Positions 1 through 7,897 of a stretch of 64,000 nt of DNA are shown piece by piece. Numbering within the stretch: the stretch's first letter is position 1; each line of letters begins with the position of its first letter. Origin of the DNA: Zhouia amylolytica (GTDB lineage Bacteria > Bacteroidota > Bacteroidia > Flavobacteriales > Flavobacteriaceae). The translations under genes were made by a program, and so were the position numbers. The stretch covers positions 1 to 64,000 of the forward strand of contig NZ_FPAG01000003.1 in the NCBI RefSeq assembly GCF_900116365.1, read 5' to 3'. Below the pieces are notes generated by a model, which was given only the letters and a program-made list of their open reading frames with translations, made no database searches and was not told the origin of the DNA.

Positions 1-2
1 GA

Positions 3-98
3 GCCGAAGAAAGAAATAAAGAAACAGCTGGTAAATACCACCAATTAGGATTAGCAGATTATGCCGCAATAGAGGCGTTTAGAAGATATTATTACTAA
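3..98 (+). CDS. C-terminal end of an unrecognised protein (partial)
   Basis: An open frame enters from the left edge and ends at TAA 96-98, giving the last 31 residues of a protein that ends in Ala-Phe-Arg-Arg-Tyr-Tyr-Tyr. The stop lies 6 bp before the ATG of the next gene, so the two are probably cotranscribed. The fragment is charged then aromatic, with no motif I recognise, so I assign no function. Confidence 0.6.
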   Translation, partial: AEERNKETAGKYHQLGLADYAAIEAFRRYYY

Positions 99-104
99 AG
101 TATT

Positions 105-962
105 ATGATTTTAATAGCGGATGGAGGTTCTACTAAGTGTGATTGGATAGCGGTAGACGAAACGGGAAATACACTTTTTAAAACACGTACCAAAGGAGTC
201 AACCCGGCGTTGCTTTCAAAAAAGGAAGTAGTGGAGAGGATTGCCGAATCCCCAGAGCTGTCATCCCATAAAGCAGAAGTGAAAAAAGTGTTTTTTTACG
301 GTGCTGGATGTGGAATGGAAAAACAGCAAAAAGGTTTAGCTAAAGCCTTTAAAAGGTTTTTTGTTGAAGCTGAAGTTATAGATGTAAAAGAAGATTTGGC
401 AGCCGCTGTTTATGCATGTACCGAAGAAGCAGGTGTAGTGTGTATATTGGGTACAGGATCTAACTGCTGTTATTTTGATGGTAAAGAGATCTATACAAGA
501 ATGCCTTCTTTAGGGTATACAATTATGGATGATGCCAGTGGGAATTTTATAGGGAAACAGCTTTTAAGGGCTTATTACTTCAAGCAAATGCCAGAATATT
601 TGGCAGATAAGTTTAGAGTAGAATATGACCTTGATCCAACCAAAGTAAAAAAGAAACTATACAAAAAGGCGAATCCTAATGCGTATTTAGCCTCTTTTGC
701 AAAGTTTTTATTCGAGAATATTGAAGAACCTTTTTTTCAAGCACTCCTAAAAGAGGCGGCTTTATCATTTTTAAAGTCTCATTTGATGCTGTTTAGAGAG
801 GAATTGCTCACCAAACCTGCTCATTTTGTGGGATCTATTGCTTATTATGCTAAAGATCAAATTACAGAAGTACTGAAAGAGCACGGTATTCAAACAGGTA
901 AATTTGTTAGGCGACCCATTGATGGATTGGTACGCTATCATACTTCAAAAGTTGCCAGTTAA
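105..962 (+). CDS. N-acetylglucosamine kinase-like ATPase (BadF/BadG/BcrA/BcrD family)
   Basis: 285 residues. It starts with the ASKHA phosphate-1 signature, an Asp-Gly-Gly-Ser-Thr-Lys at residues 6-11. A second nucleotide-binding stretch, Leu-Gly-Thr-Gly-Ser-Asn, lies near residue 115. In Bacteroidota, proteins of this length and pattern are annotated as cytosolic N-acetylglucosamine kinases or BadF-type ATPases that phosphorylate amino sugars recycled from the cell wall or imported. The substrate cannot be read from the sequence. The ATG follows the previous stop by 6 bp, which suggests an operon. No terminator is obvious before the hemN promoter at 972-1014. Confidence 0.8.
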   Translation: MILIADGGSTKCDWIAVDETGNTLFKTRTKGVNPALLSKKEVVERIAESPELSSHKAEVKKVFFYGAGCGMEKQQKGLAKAFKRFFVEAEVIDVKEDLAAAVYACTEEAGVVCILGTGSNCCYFDGKEIYTRMPSLGYTIMDDASGNFIGKQLLRAYYFKQMPEYLADKFRVEYDLDPTKVKKKLYKKANPNAYLASFAKFLFENIEEPFFQALLKEAALSFLKSHLMLFREELLTKPAHFVGSIAYYAKDQITEVLKEHGIQTGKFVRRPIDGLVRYHTSKVAS

Positions 963-971
963 TTAACAAAC

Positions 972-983
972 TGATATTTGTCA
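972..983 (+). promoter_or_regulatory. Fnr-type operator upstream of hemN
   Basis: TGATATTTGTCA is a near-palindrome with TGAT/GTCA arms around four bases, comparable to the classical Fnr site TTGAT-N4-ATCAA. It ends exactly 24 bp before the promoter element at 1007-1014. Its centre is then about 41.5 bp from the expected transcription start, a class II activator position. The identical 12-mer recurs at 12856 and 15298. Confidence 0.75.
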
Positions 984-1006
984 TAGTATAAAGAATCCCC
1001 TTAAAG

Positions 1007-1014
1007 TAGTTTTG
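1007..1014 (+). promoter_or_regulatory. hemN promoter -7 element
   Basis: TAGTTTTG matches the Bacteroidota -7 consensus TAnnTTTG perfectly. Transcription would begin near 1019-1020, about 19 nt before the hemN ATG. There is no TTG at the usual -33 position, as expected for a promoter that depends on an activator. Confidence 0.65.
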
Positions 1015-1037
1015 GTCATTCAAAGCTACTTTAAGGT

Positions 1038-2396
1038 ATGGATTTAATTCAGAAATATAATGTTCCCGGTCCAAGGTATACTAGTTACCCAACAGTACCC
1101 TACTGGGATGTCAATACCTTTTCTGCTAAAAAATGGATAAATTCATTTAAGAAATCATTCCTTGAAAGTAATCAGCAGGAAGGGATTAGTTTATATATAC
1201 ATTTACCGTTTTGTGAAAGTTTATGCACTTTTTGTGGATGCCATAAACGCATTACAAAAAGGCATGAGGTCGAAGAGCCTTATATCGAAACACTCTTGAA
1301 AGAATGGAAAATGTATTGCGATATACTAGGAAGTACTCCGAGAATTAAAGAAATTCATTTGGGAGGAGGTACGCCGACATTCTTTTCTTCAGAGAATCTA
1401 AAAAAATTAATTCACGGAATCTTTAAATATGCCAAACGGGCTGAAGGCTATGAATTTAGTTTCGAGGGGCATCCGAACAATACTACCCGTGAACATTTAC
1501 AGACTTTGTATGACTTGGGCTTCAGAAGAGTCAGTTATGGTGTTCAGGATTATTCGCTTCAGGTTCAAAAGGCAATCAATAGAATTCAACCTTTTGAAAA
1601 TGTAAAACGAGCTACCGAAGAAGCCAGAGAAATTGGATATACCTCGGTAAGTCATGACCTGGTTTTTGGATTGCCTTTTCAAACCCTTGGCGATGTTATA
1701 GAAACGATCAATAAAACTATTCAGTTAATGCCTGATCGAATTGCCTTTTATAGCTATGCTCATGTACCGTGGATGAAAGGGAATGGACAACGCGGATTTA
1801 GTGAAGAAAACCTGCCTGGTGGAGAAGAAAAAAGAATTTTATACGAAATCGGGAAAAAGCTGTTTTCCGAGTTAGGTTATGTTGAAATTGGAATGGATCA
1901 TTTTGCGCTGAAGACAGATGCACTTTATCATTCGATGAACAATGGTAATCTTCACCGAAATTTTATGGGCTACACCGCTTCTAAAACAAATTTAATGATT
2001 GGTCTTGGAGCTTCCAGTATCAGTGATAGCTGGTATGCCTTTGCACAGAACGTAAAAAGTATTGAAGAGTATACCCACCTGGTTGAAAATAATGTTTTGC
2101 CGGTTTACAGGGGGCACTGTTTGAACGAAGAAGACCTTATTATTAGGAAACATATCCTTAATCTAATGTGTCAGCTCCGAACAAGTTGGGATAAAAATGA
2201 AGATTATTTTGAGCAGTTGCCTGACGTACTTGAAAGCCTGGAAGAACTAAAACAAGATGGGTTTTTGATTTTAAAGGAAAAAGAGCTGATCGTCACCGAT
2301 GAAGGAAAACCGTTTATAAGAAATATATGTATGGCTTTCGATGTGCTTTTACAACGTAATAAACCTGATAGAGAGCTATTTTCTATGACAGTCTAG
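1038..2396 (+). CDS. hemN: Oxygen-independent coproporphyrinogen III oxidase (radical SAM)
   Basis: 452 residues, the usual HemN length. It decarboxylates coproporphyrinogen III to protoporphyrinogen IX without oxygen, in the cytosol, for haem synthesis at low oxygen. The radical-SAM cysteines are C59, C63 and C66 (CxxxCxxC) followed by C68, as in true HemN rather than HemW. The glycine-rich Gly-Gly-Gly-Thr-Pro SAM motif follows near residue 110. The gene stands alone, with its own promoter and a terminator at 2425-2454. The upstream operator is identical to those before the cbb3 oxidase genes, so haem supply and the haem-rich oxidase are probably induced together. Confidence 0.95.
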   Translation: MDLIQKYNVPGPRYTSYPTVPYWDVNTFSAKKWINSFKKSFLESNQQEGISLYIHLPFCESLCTFCGCHKRITKRHEVEEPYIETLLKEWKMYCDILGSTPRIKEIHLGGGTPTFFSSENLKKLIHGIFKYAKRAEGYEFSFEGHPNNTTREHLQTLYDLGFRRVSYGVQDYSLQVQKAINRIQPFENVKRATEEAREIGYTSVSHDLVFGLPFQTLGDVIETINKTIQLMPDRIAFYSYAHVPWMKGNGQRGFSEENLPGGEEKRILYEIGKKLFSELGYVEIGMDHFALKTDALYHSMNNGNLHRNFMGYTASKTNLMIGLGASSISDSWYAFAQNVKSIEEYTHLVENNVLPVYRGHCLNEEDLIIRKHILNLMCQLRTSWDKNEDYFEQLPDVLESLEELKQDGFLILKEKELIVTDEGKPFIRNICMAFDVLLQRNKPDRELFSMTV

Positions 2397-2424
2397 TTGA
2401 AAAGACATCAGATATGTAGGGTAG

Positions 2425-2454
2425 AGAGTCGAGCTTAGGTTCGGCTCTTTTTTT
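2425..2454 (+). terminator. Intrinsic terminator after hemN
   Basis: Stem AGAGTCGA (2425-2432) pairs with TCGGCTCT (2441-2448), with one G-U pair and an 8-nt loop, followed by a run of T. It lies 29 bp after the hemN stop. Confidence 0.75.
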
Positions 2455-2516
2455 ATTTACATTACCGACGGCCTAAAATGGTAACTTTAACAAAATAAAT
2501 TGCTTTTCTACTTAAA

Positions 2517-2528
2517 TGATGTTTATCA
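2517..2528. promoter_or_regulatory. Fnr-like palindrome upstream of the GH31 gene
   Basis: TGATGTTTATCA has 6-bp perfect arms when extended (AATGAT-N4-ATCATT), so it is more symmetric than the three 12-mers near the respiration genes. No TAnnTTTG lies 24 bp away on either strand. It is only about 16-34 bp before the possible GH31 starts, so if bound it would more likely repress. It may be a chance palindrome. Confidence 0.3.
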
Positions 2529-2561
2529 TTGCAGTATGATTTTATGTTAAAAAATAAGGTA

Positions 2562-5500
2562 ATGAAAATAATTAAACCTATTAATCGTTTTTATTTTGTT
2601 TTGTTTGCTTTTTTATGGGGCTTGTCTCCAAGTCAAATTTTAGCACATAATAACGGTGAAAATATCACTGCTTCAATTCAGGATAAAAAGGATGTAAAGA
2701 TCTCTTCGGTAGAGAAGATCAATCAGACAACCGTGAAAATTACGTTTTCTGATACTAACCTAATGTTTGCTGATTTTTATGCTGATCATATTTTCAGACT
2801 ATTTCAGGACAATTCAGGAAAGGGTATGAGACCGCCGAAAGCAGAGCCGGAAGCAAATATCCTGGTGGATAATCCAAGAAAAAAGATTACTGAATTAAAG
2901 ATTTCAGAAACGGAAGACACCTATGATCTTACAACTCCGAGGGTAAAAGTTTCGCTTCATAAAAATAACGGAACTTTTAGTGTAACTGATCTGAAATTAA
3001 ATGTTACCGTTTTGGAAACGCTGAAGCCGATAGAATTTCTTGATGACAAAGTAGAAATTGCATTGAAAGAACATTCCAATGAATTCTTCTATGGAGGAGG
3101 CGTTCAAAATGGTCGATTCTCACATAAAGGGAAAGCAATCGCTATAGAAAATCAAAATAGTTGGACCGATGGAGGTGTAGCTTCACCAACCCCGTATTAT
3201 TGGTCATCTAAAGGATATGGTTTTATGTGGCATTCCTTTAAAAAAGGAAAATACGATTTTGGAGCTAAACAAGAGGGTGAGGTTAAGCTTTACCATGAAA
3301 CGGATTATCTGGATGTATTTTTTATGATTAATGATGGCGTTTCGCCCTTGTTAAATGATTTCTACCAATTAACGGGTAATCCTGTCTTACTTCCAAAGTT
3401 TGGCTTTTATCAAGGTCATTTGAATGCATACAATCGCGACTTTTGGAAAGAAGATGAAAAAGGAATTCTCTTTGAAGATGGGAAGCGTTATAAAGAGAGT
3501 CAAAAAGATAATGGAGGAATCAAGGAGTCGCTTAACGGAGAGAAAGATAATTATCAGTTTTCAGCACGTGCAGCAGTAGATCGCTACCTGGATAATGATA
3601 TGCCATTAGGATGGATACTTCCTAATGATGGCTATGGTGCTGGTTATGGACAAACGGAAACTTTAGATGGAAACATTAAAAACCTTAAGGAATTTGGAGA
3701 TTATGCACGTTCAAGAGGTGTTGAAATAGGCTTGTGGACACAATCTGATTTACATCCTAAAGAGGGGGTAAGTGCCCTTTTGCAAAGAGACATCGTTAAG
3801 GAAGTGAGAGATGCCGGGGTACGAGTTCTTAAAACGGATGTTGCATGGGTTGGTGCAGGTTATTCCTTTGGCTTGAATGGCGTTGCGGATGTTGGAGAAA
3901 TTATGCCTGAGTATGGTAATGATGCCAGACCTTTTATTATTTCACTCGATGGTTGGGCAGGTACTCAGCGTTATGCTGGTATTTGGTCAGGAGACCAAAC
4001 TGGAGGAGTCTGGGAATACATCCGTTTTCATATACCAACCTATATCGGTTCCGGGTTATCTGGACAGCCAAATATTACCTCTGACATGGATGGAATTTTC
4101 GGAGGAAAGAATCCATTCGTAAATGCAAGAGATTTTCAATGGAAAACATTTACCCCTATGCAGTTGAATATGGATGGATGGGGAGCTAATGAAAAGTATC
4201 CGCAGGCACTTGGGGAACCGACGACATCCATTAACAGAAACTACCTGAAATTAAAATCTGAACTTTTACCCTATGCCTATAGTATAGCCAAAGAATCAGT
4301 GGATGGGTTGCCAATGATCAGAGCGATGTTCCTGGAGGATGAAAATGCCTATACACAGGGTGTGACAACGCAATATCAATTCATGTACGGACCTGCATTT
4401 TTGGTGGCACCAATTTATCAGGAAACCAAAATGGATGAAAAGGGGAATGATATTCGTAATGGAATTTACCTTCCGGAAGGTTTATGGGTAGATTATTTTA
4501 CAGGGGAACAATTTGAAGGGAATCAAATAATTAATAGTTTTTCAAGCCCGATCTGGAAGTTGCCTGTTTTTGTGAAAAGAGGAGCCATTATCCCAATGGT
4601 GAATCCTAATAACAACCCTTCCGAAATAAATACGGAAGAACGTATTTATGAATTATATCCCTATCAAACATCTTCTTTTAAAGAGTATGATGACGATGGT
4701 GTTACCGAAGCTTACAAAAAAGGAGAAGGAGCATATACCCTTATAGAGTCTAAAGTTGACAAGAAGAATAATGTTTTAGTAACGATTCATCCTTCAACGG
4801 GAAATTATACCGGGTTTGAAAAAGAGAAGTCGACAGAATTCAGGATCAATGTCACTAAAAAACCTAAAAAAGTAGTTGTAAAAGTAGCAGGAAAGAAAGT
4901 GAAATTGAAGGAGGTTGCTACCAAGGAAGACTTGAAAAGTGCAACCAATGTATATTTCTACGAAAAACAGCCGGATTTTAATCAATTTTCAACTGAAGGA
5001 AGTGATTTTGAAAACGTTCAACTGATTAAAAATCCAAGATTGATTGTTAAAGTGGAAAAGGTAGATATTTCTTCTGCCGAAATTGCGCTGCATTTAAAAG
5101 GGTTTGAATTTAAGCCTCAAAACAATCAAAAAGTTACTCAGGGACCTTTACAAACTCCTGATAATGCACAGGTAGCTGAAGATCATATACAGGCCTACAC
5201 CTTAAAGCCTTCATGGAATGAGGTGGCAAATGCCGACTATTACGAGATATTGTTCAACAATATGCAATATACCACCATTAAAGATAAGTCATTGCTTTTT
5301 GAAGGACTACAGCCTGAAACCTCCTATACATTTAAGTTAAGGGCTGTTAATAAGGACGGGGTTTCAGAGTGGACGCAATTTTCAGCACAAACAGCATCGA
5401 ATCCTTTAGAGTTCGCGATTCAGAATATAGAGGCTGTAACTTCAGTTAAAAATCAGGGAGGTTATGGAATTTCAAAGTTTTTTGATTTTGATGAGGGAAA

Positions 5501-6425
5501 TCAGTGGCATACAAAATGGGGTGAAGATGCCATCCCTTTTGATCTGGTTATCGACTTGAAGACTTTTAATCAGTTAGATAAATTTCAATACCTGCCAAGA
5601 AGAAGCGGTGGAAACGGTATATGGTTAAAAGGAAAAGTTTATTACAGTAACGATAAGGTAACCTGGACGGAAGCAGGTAGTATAGATTGGGAAAGAAATA
5701 ATGAAACCAAGACTTTTGAGTTTGCGAAGCAACCTACAGCACGCTTTATTAAAATTAAGATTGAAGAAGGTGTAGGAGGCTATGGATCAGGACGAGAATT
5801 ATATGTCTTTAAAGTTCCTGGAACAGAAAGTTATCTGCCGGGAGATATCAATAATGATGGCATTATAGACAATAACGATTTAACCTCGTATACAAATTAT
5901 ACAGGGTTAAGAAAGGGTGATGCTGATTTTGAAGGCTATGTAAGTATAGGTGATGTGAATAAAAATAACCTTATCGATGCCTACGATATTTCAGTAGTGG
6001 CAACCCAATTAGAAGGTGGGGTAGAAGGTGATAGTAATGAGAATGTGACAGGGGAACTTACCTTTACAACCAATAAAAAGACTTATAGTAAGGGAGAAAT
6101 TATAGAGGTACGTGTTAAAGGTAAAGGTCTTAAGGCTGTTAACGCCTTGAGCATGGCAATCCCGTATAATGAGCAGGATTACGAATTTGTAGCGATACAA
6201 CCTAAAAGTACGGTAGCCATGGAAAACCTAACCAATAATAGGTTGCATTCTGATGGAGAACGTGTTTTATATCCAACCTTTGTGAATATTGGTGAAAAGC
6301 AAACATTATCGGGTGATAAGGATTTATTTTTGATTCGCTTTAAAGCAAAAAGAAAATTAAAAATTGATCTGGATCTTGAGAAGGTAATTCTGGTCGATAA
6401 AGAATTAAATGCAGTTACTTTTTAA
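2562..6425 (+). CDS. Secreted multidomain GH31 glycosidase with FN3, CBM32-like, dockerin-like and cohesin-like domains
   Basis: About 1287 residues from the ATG at 2562, which gives a clean signal peptide (Lys-rich start, then a Phe/Leu-rich core ending near Ala-Leu-Ala). ATG 2544 is an alternative. The GH31 barrel spans roughly residues 277-650. D426 in Lys-Thr-Asp-Val is the likely nucleophile and D478 in Ser-Gly-Asp-Gln-Thr-Gly-Gly the likely acid/base. Then come a beta-sandwich, FN3 (866-945), an F5/8-type CBM32-like domain (950-1087), two dockerin-like Ca-binding repeats (Asp-x-Asn-x-Asp-Gly at about 1095 and a variant at about 1132), and a cohesin-like beta domain (1161-1287). The layout and the SGDQxGGxW motif resemble GH31 alpha-N-acetylgalactosaminidases rather than ordinary alpha-glucosidases, but the substrate is inferred. 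There is no obvious type IX secretion domain. Confidence 0.8.
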   Translation: MKIIKPINRFYFVLFAFLWGLSPSQILAHNNGENITASIQDKKDVKISSVEKINQTTVKITFSDTNLMFADFYADHIFRLFQDNSGKGMRPPKAEPEANILVDNPRKKITELKISETEDTYDLTTPRVKVSLHKNNGTFSVTDLKLNVTVLETLKPIEFLDDKVEIALKEHSNEFFYGGGVQNGRFSHKGKAIAIENQNSWTDGGVASPTPYYWSSKGYGFMWHSFKKGKYDFGAKQEGEVKLYHETDYLDVFFMINDGVSPLLNDFYQLTGNPVLLPKFGFYQGHLNAYNRDFWKEDEKGILFEDGKRYKESQKDNGGIKESLNGEKDNYQFSARAAVDRYLDNDMPLGWILPNDGYGAGYGQTETLDGNIKNLKEFGDYARSRGVEIGLWTQSDLHPKEGVSALLQRDIVKEVRDAGVRVLKTDVAWVGAGYSFGLNGVADVGEIMPEYGNDARPFIISLDGWAGTQRYAGIWSGDQTGGVWEYIRFHIPTYIGSGLSGQPNITSDMDGIFGGKNPFVNARDFQWKTFTPMQLNMDGWGANEKYPQALGEPTTSINRNYLKLKSELLPYAYSIAKESVDGLPMIRAMFLEDENAYTQGVTTQYQFMYGPAFLVAPIYQETKMDEKGNDIRNGIYLPEGLWVDYFTGEQFEGNQIINSFSSPIWKLPVFVKRGAIIPMVNPNNNPSEINTEERIYELYPYQTSSFKEYDDDGVTEAYKKGEGAYTLIESKVDKKNNVLVTIHPSTGNYTGFEKEKSTEFRINVTKKPKKVVVKVAGKKVKLKEVATKEDLKSATNVYFYEKQPDFNQFSTEGSDFENVQLIKNPRLIVKVEKVDISSAEIALHLKGFEFKPQNNQKVTQGPLQTPDNAQVAEDHIQAYTLKPSWNEVANADYYEILFNNMQYTTIKDKSLLFEGLQPETSYTFKLRAVNKDGVSEWTQFSAQTASNPLEFAIQNIEAVTSVKNQGGYGISKFFDFDEGNQWHTKWGEDAIPFDLVIDLKTFNQLDKFQYLPRRSGGNGIWLKGKVYYSNDKVTWTEAGSIDWERNNETKTFEFAKQPTARFIKIKIEEGVGGYGSGRELYVFKVPGTESYLPGDINNDGIIDNNDLTSYTNYTGLRKGDADFEGYVSIGDVNKNNLIDAYDISVVATQLEGGVEGDSNENVTGELTFTTNKKTYSKGEIIEVRVKGKGLKAVNALSMAIPYNEQDYEFVAIQPKSTVAMENLTNNRLHSDGERVLYPTFVNIGEKQTLSGDKDLFLIRFKAKRKLKIDLDLEKVILVDKELNAVTF

Positions 6426-6427
6426 AT

Positions 6428-6455
6428 AAAAAAGGGGGGCTCACCCCCTTTTTTT
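6428..6455 (+). terminator. Intrinsic terminator after the GH31 gene
   Basis: A run of A and G pairs with C and T across a short CTCA-containing loop, and T7 follows. The A-tract on the left arm makes it usable from both strands. It begins just after the GH31 stop. Confidence 0.85.
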
Positions 6456-6525
6456 ATATCTTAATTTAAAGATACCTTCAAAAAGCTTTGAAGGTGCTTT
6501 TAAGTACTCTAGGCCCGGTCATACA

Positions 6526-6580
6526 GTATGGATAAAGTATGGATAGAGTATGGATAGAGTATGGATAGAGTATAAATAAA
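6526..6580. repeat. Five-unit 11-bp tandem repeat
   Basis: The unit GTATGGATAGA is repeated head to tail. Unit 1 is GTATGGATAAA (6526-6536), units 2-4 are identical (6537-6569), and unit 5 has drifted to GTATAAATAAA (6570-6580). The array lies in the 294-bp gap between the convergent GH31 and TauE-like genes (6426-6719). I see no gene in the rest of this gap. An 11-bp unit is not a multiple of three, so a coding origin is unlikely. Confidence 0.9.
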
Positions 6581-6719
6581 GCGTCTATTGTGCATATTTA
6601 CCTAAAGGGCAAATGCAGGAAAGTAAATAGGGTATGCGTATGTACATGATATATAGCCTTGCCGGCAATTGGTTTGCAGATAGCATAGATACTTATTATT
6701 TGAATTGCTGAAGAGATCT

Positions 6720-7427
6720 TTAGGGTACAACACAATCAGGAGTGGGCTTCACCATAAGGCTAAGGTTTGAGGGAGAGATATATGGTATCCCCAGTCCCAT
6801 ACCTCTTAAAACAAAAAAAGCACCTATAATAATCACAAAAACAGGAATAGCTTTTTGAATCCTTTTACGAGCCGTACCTGATAAAAAGTTTCCTAAATAT
6901 GCAGCTCCACTCATTAATGGAATGGTCCCTAAACCAAAGAGAAACATATAAGATGCGCTTAAGGTAGGCTGGCCCATGGCAATGGCTCCGAATAAAGCCA
7001 TGTAAATAAGGCCGCAAGGTAAGAAACCATTTAAGACCCCAATGGAGAACAAAGCCCTGTAACTCTTTTTTTTCAGTTGCTTACCTAAACCCGATTTTAC
7101 ACTGGAAATAATTTTAAAAACGGGTCTTGAAAAATTATATTTTTGAAAAATACGGTAGGGGATAATCGCGATGGCAATCATCAAAACCCCAATAACAATA
7201 GATAACCTTTGTTGAAGACCACTGAGGTAAAGCCCCTTTCCGACAAAACCAAACATAAAGCCAATAGCCGAATAGCTGAGTAATCGACCAAAGTGATACA
7301 AAAATAATTGACTTATTTTTTTTAACTGGTTACTCCTGTCTAATGGCAAAACAAAGGCGATGGGCCCACACATGCCTACACAGTGAAAGCTGCCTAAAAA
7401 ACCTAATATGATCGCCGATAGAAGCAT
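6720..7427 (-). CDS. Sulfite exporter TauE/SafE-like membrane protein of the cbb3 oxidase cluster
   Basis: 235 residues with about six hydrophobic segments. It carries the paired motifs His-Cys-Val-Gly-Met-Cys-Gly-Pro near residue 16 and Leu-Pro-Cys-Gly near residue 139. Such cysteine-containing helices are typical of the DsbD-like/UreH-like branch of this family, whose members are repeatedly found beside cco genes and are thought to act in copper delivery or thiol redox during oxidase assembly. It is the last gene of the cco operon, 2 bp after ccoH. The role in assembly is inferred from position and the Cys motifs. Confidence 0.75.
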   Translation of the reverse strand: MLLSAIILGFLGSFHCVGMCGPIAFVLPLDRSNQLKKISQLFLYHFGRLLSYSAIGFMFGFVGKGLYLSGLQQRLSIVIGVLMIAIAIIPYRIFQKYNFSRPVFKIISSVKSGLGKQLKKKSYRALFSIGVLNGFLPCGLIYMALFGAIAMGQPTLSASYMFLFGLGTIPLMSGAAYLGNFLSGTARKRIQKAIPVFVIIIGAFFVLRGMGLGIPYISPSNLSLMVKPTPDCVVP

Positions 7428-7429
7428 TA

Positions 7430-7876
7430 TTAATAAGAGATTTCCTTTGTGCTTAACATAGAAGCATCCTTGAATTTCCAGTCGATTTCAATGTTCCAGC
7501 GGCCATCTAACAAACGGTTGTCAGGTATGAGCAATAGATGATTGGACGTAGAAAATGGAATTTCAAAATCCAATTGTTTATTAGATGGCCTGTATAGGAA
7601 CACTTTTCCAGATATTTCAGTGTCTGTTACTTCTTTGGGGAATTTGATTAATAGACCTTCACTGTTTTTATCGATTTGGATTTCATAACCCAGATTGATT
7701 GTTTTTTGTTCCCTGTCTAATTTCTCCTGAAACGCTAGTTCCTTTTTATAGTATTGTTCTGTGACAAGGTCATGATCGTATTTGTCATCTGTACTCATCG
7801 TAATAACGAAATACATTATGAAGGATATAAAAAGTGCAAAGGCTATAACTATTCCTGTTCCCCAATTAAATTTCAT
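7430..7876 (-). CDS. ccoH: FixH/CcoH family cbb3 oxidase assembly protein
   Basis: 148 residues. One N-terminal membrane helix (about residues 7-27) is followed by an extracytoplasmic domain containing a short Tyr-Tyr-Lys-Lys-Glu segment typical of the family. FixH/CcoH helps mature the cbb3-type oxidase in the cytoplasmic membrane. It lies 21 bp after ccoG and 2 bp before the TauE-like gene, the usual Bacteroidota order. Confidence 0.85.
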   Translation of the reverse strand: MKFNWGTGIVIAFALFISFIMYFVITMSTDDKYDHDLVTEQYYKKELAFQEKLDREQKTINLGYEIQIDKNSEGLLIKFPKEVTDTEISGKVFLYRPSNKQLDFEIPFSTSNHLLLIPDNRLLDGRWNIEIDWKFKDASMLSTKEISY

Positions 7877-7897
7877 GTTTTCCTGTTTTTATCTAAA

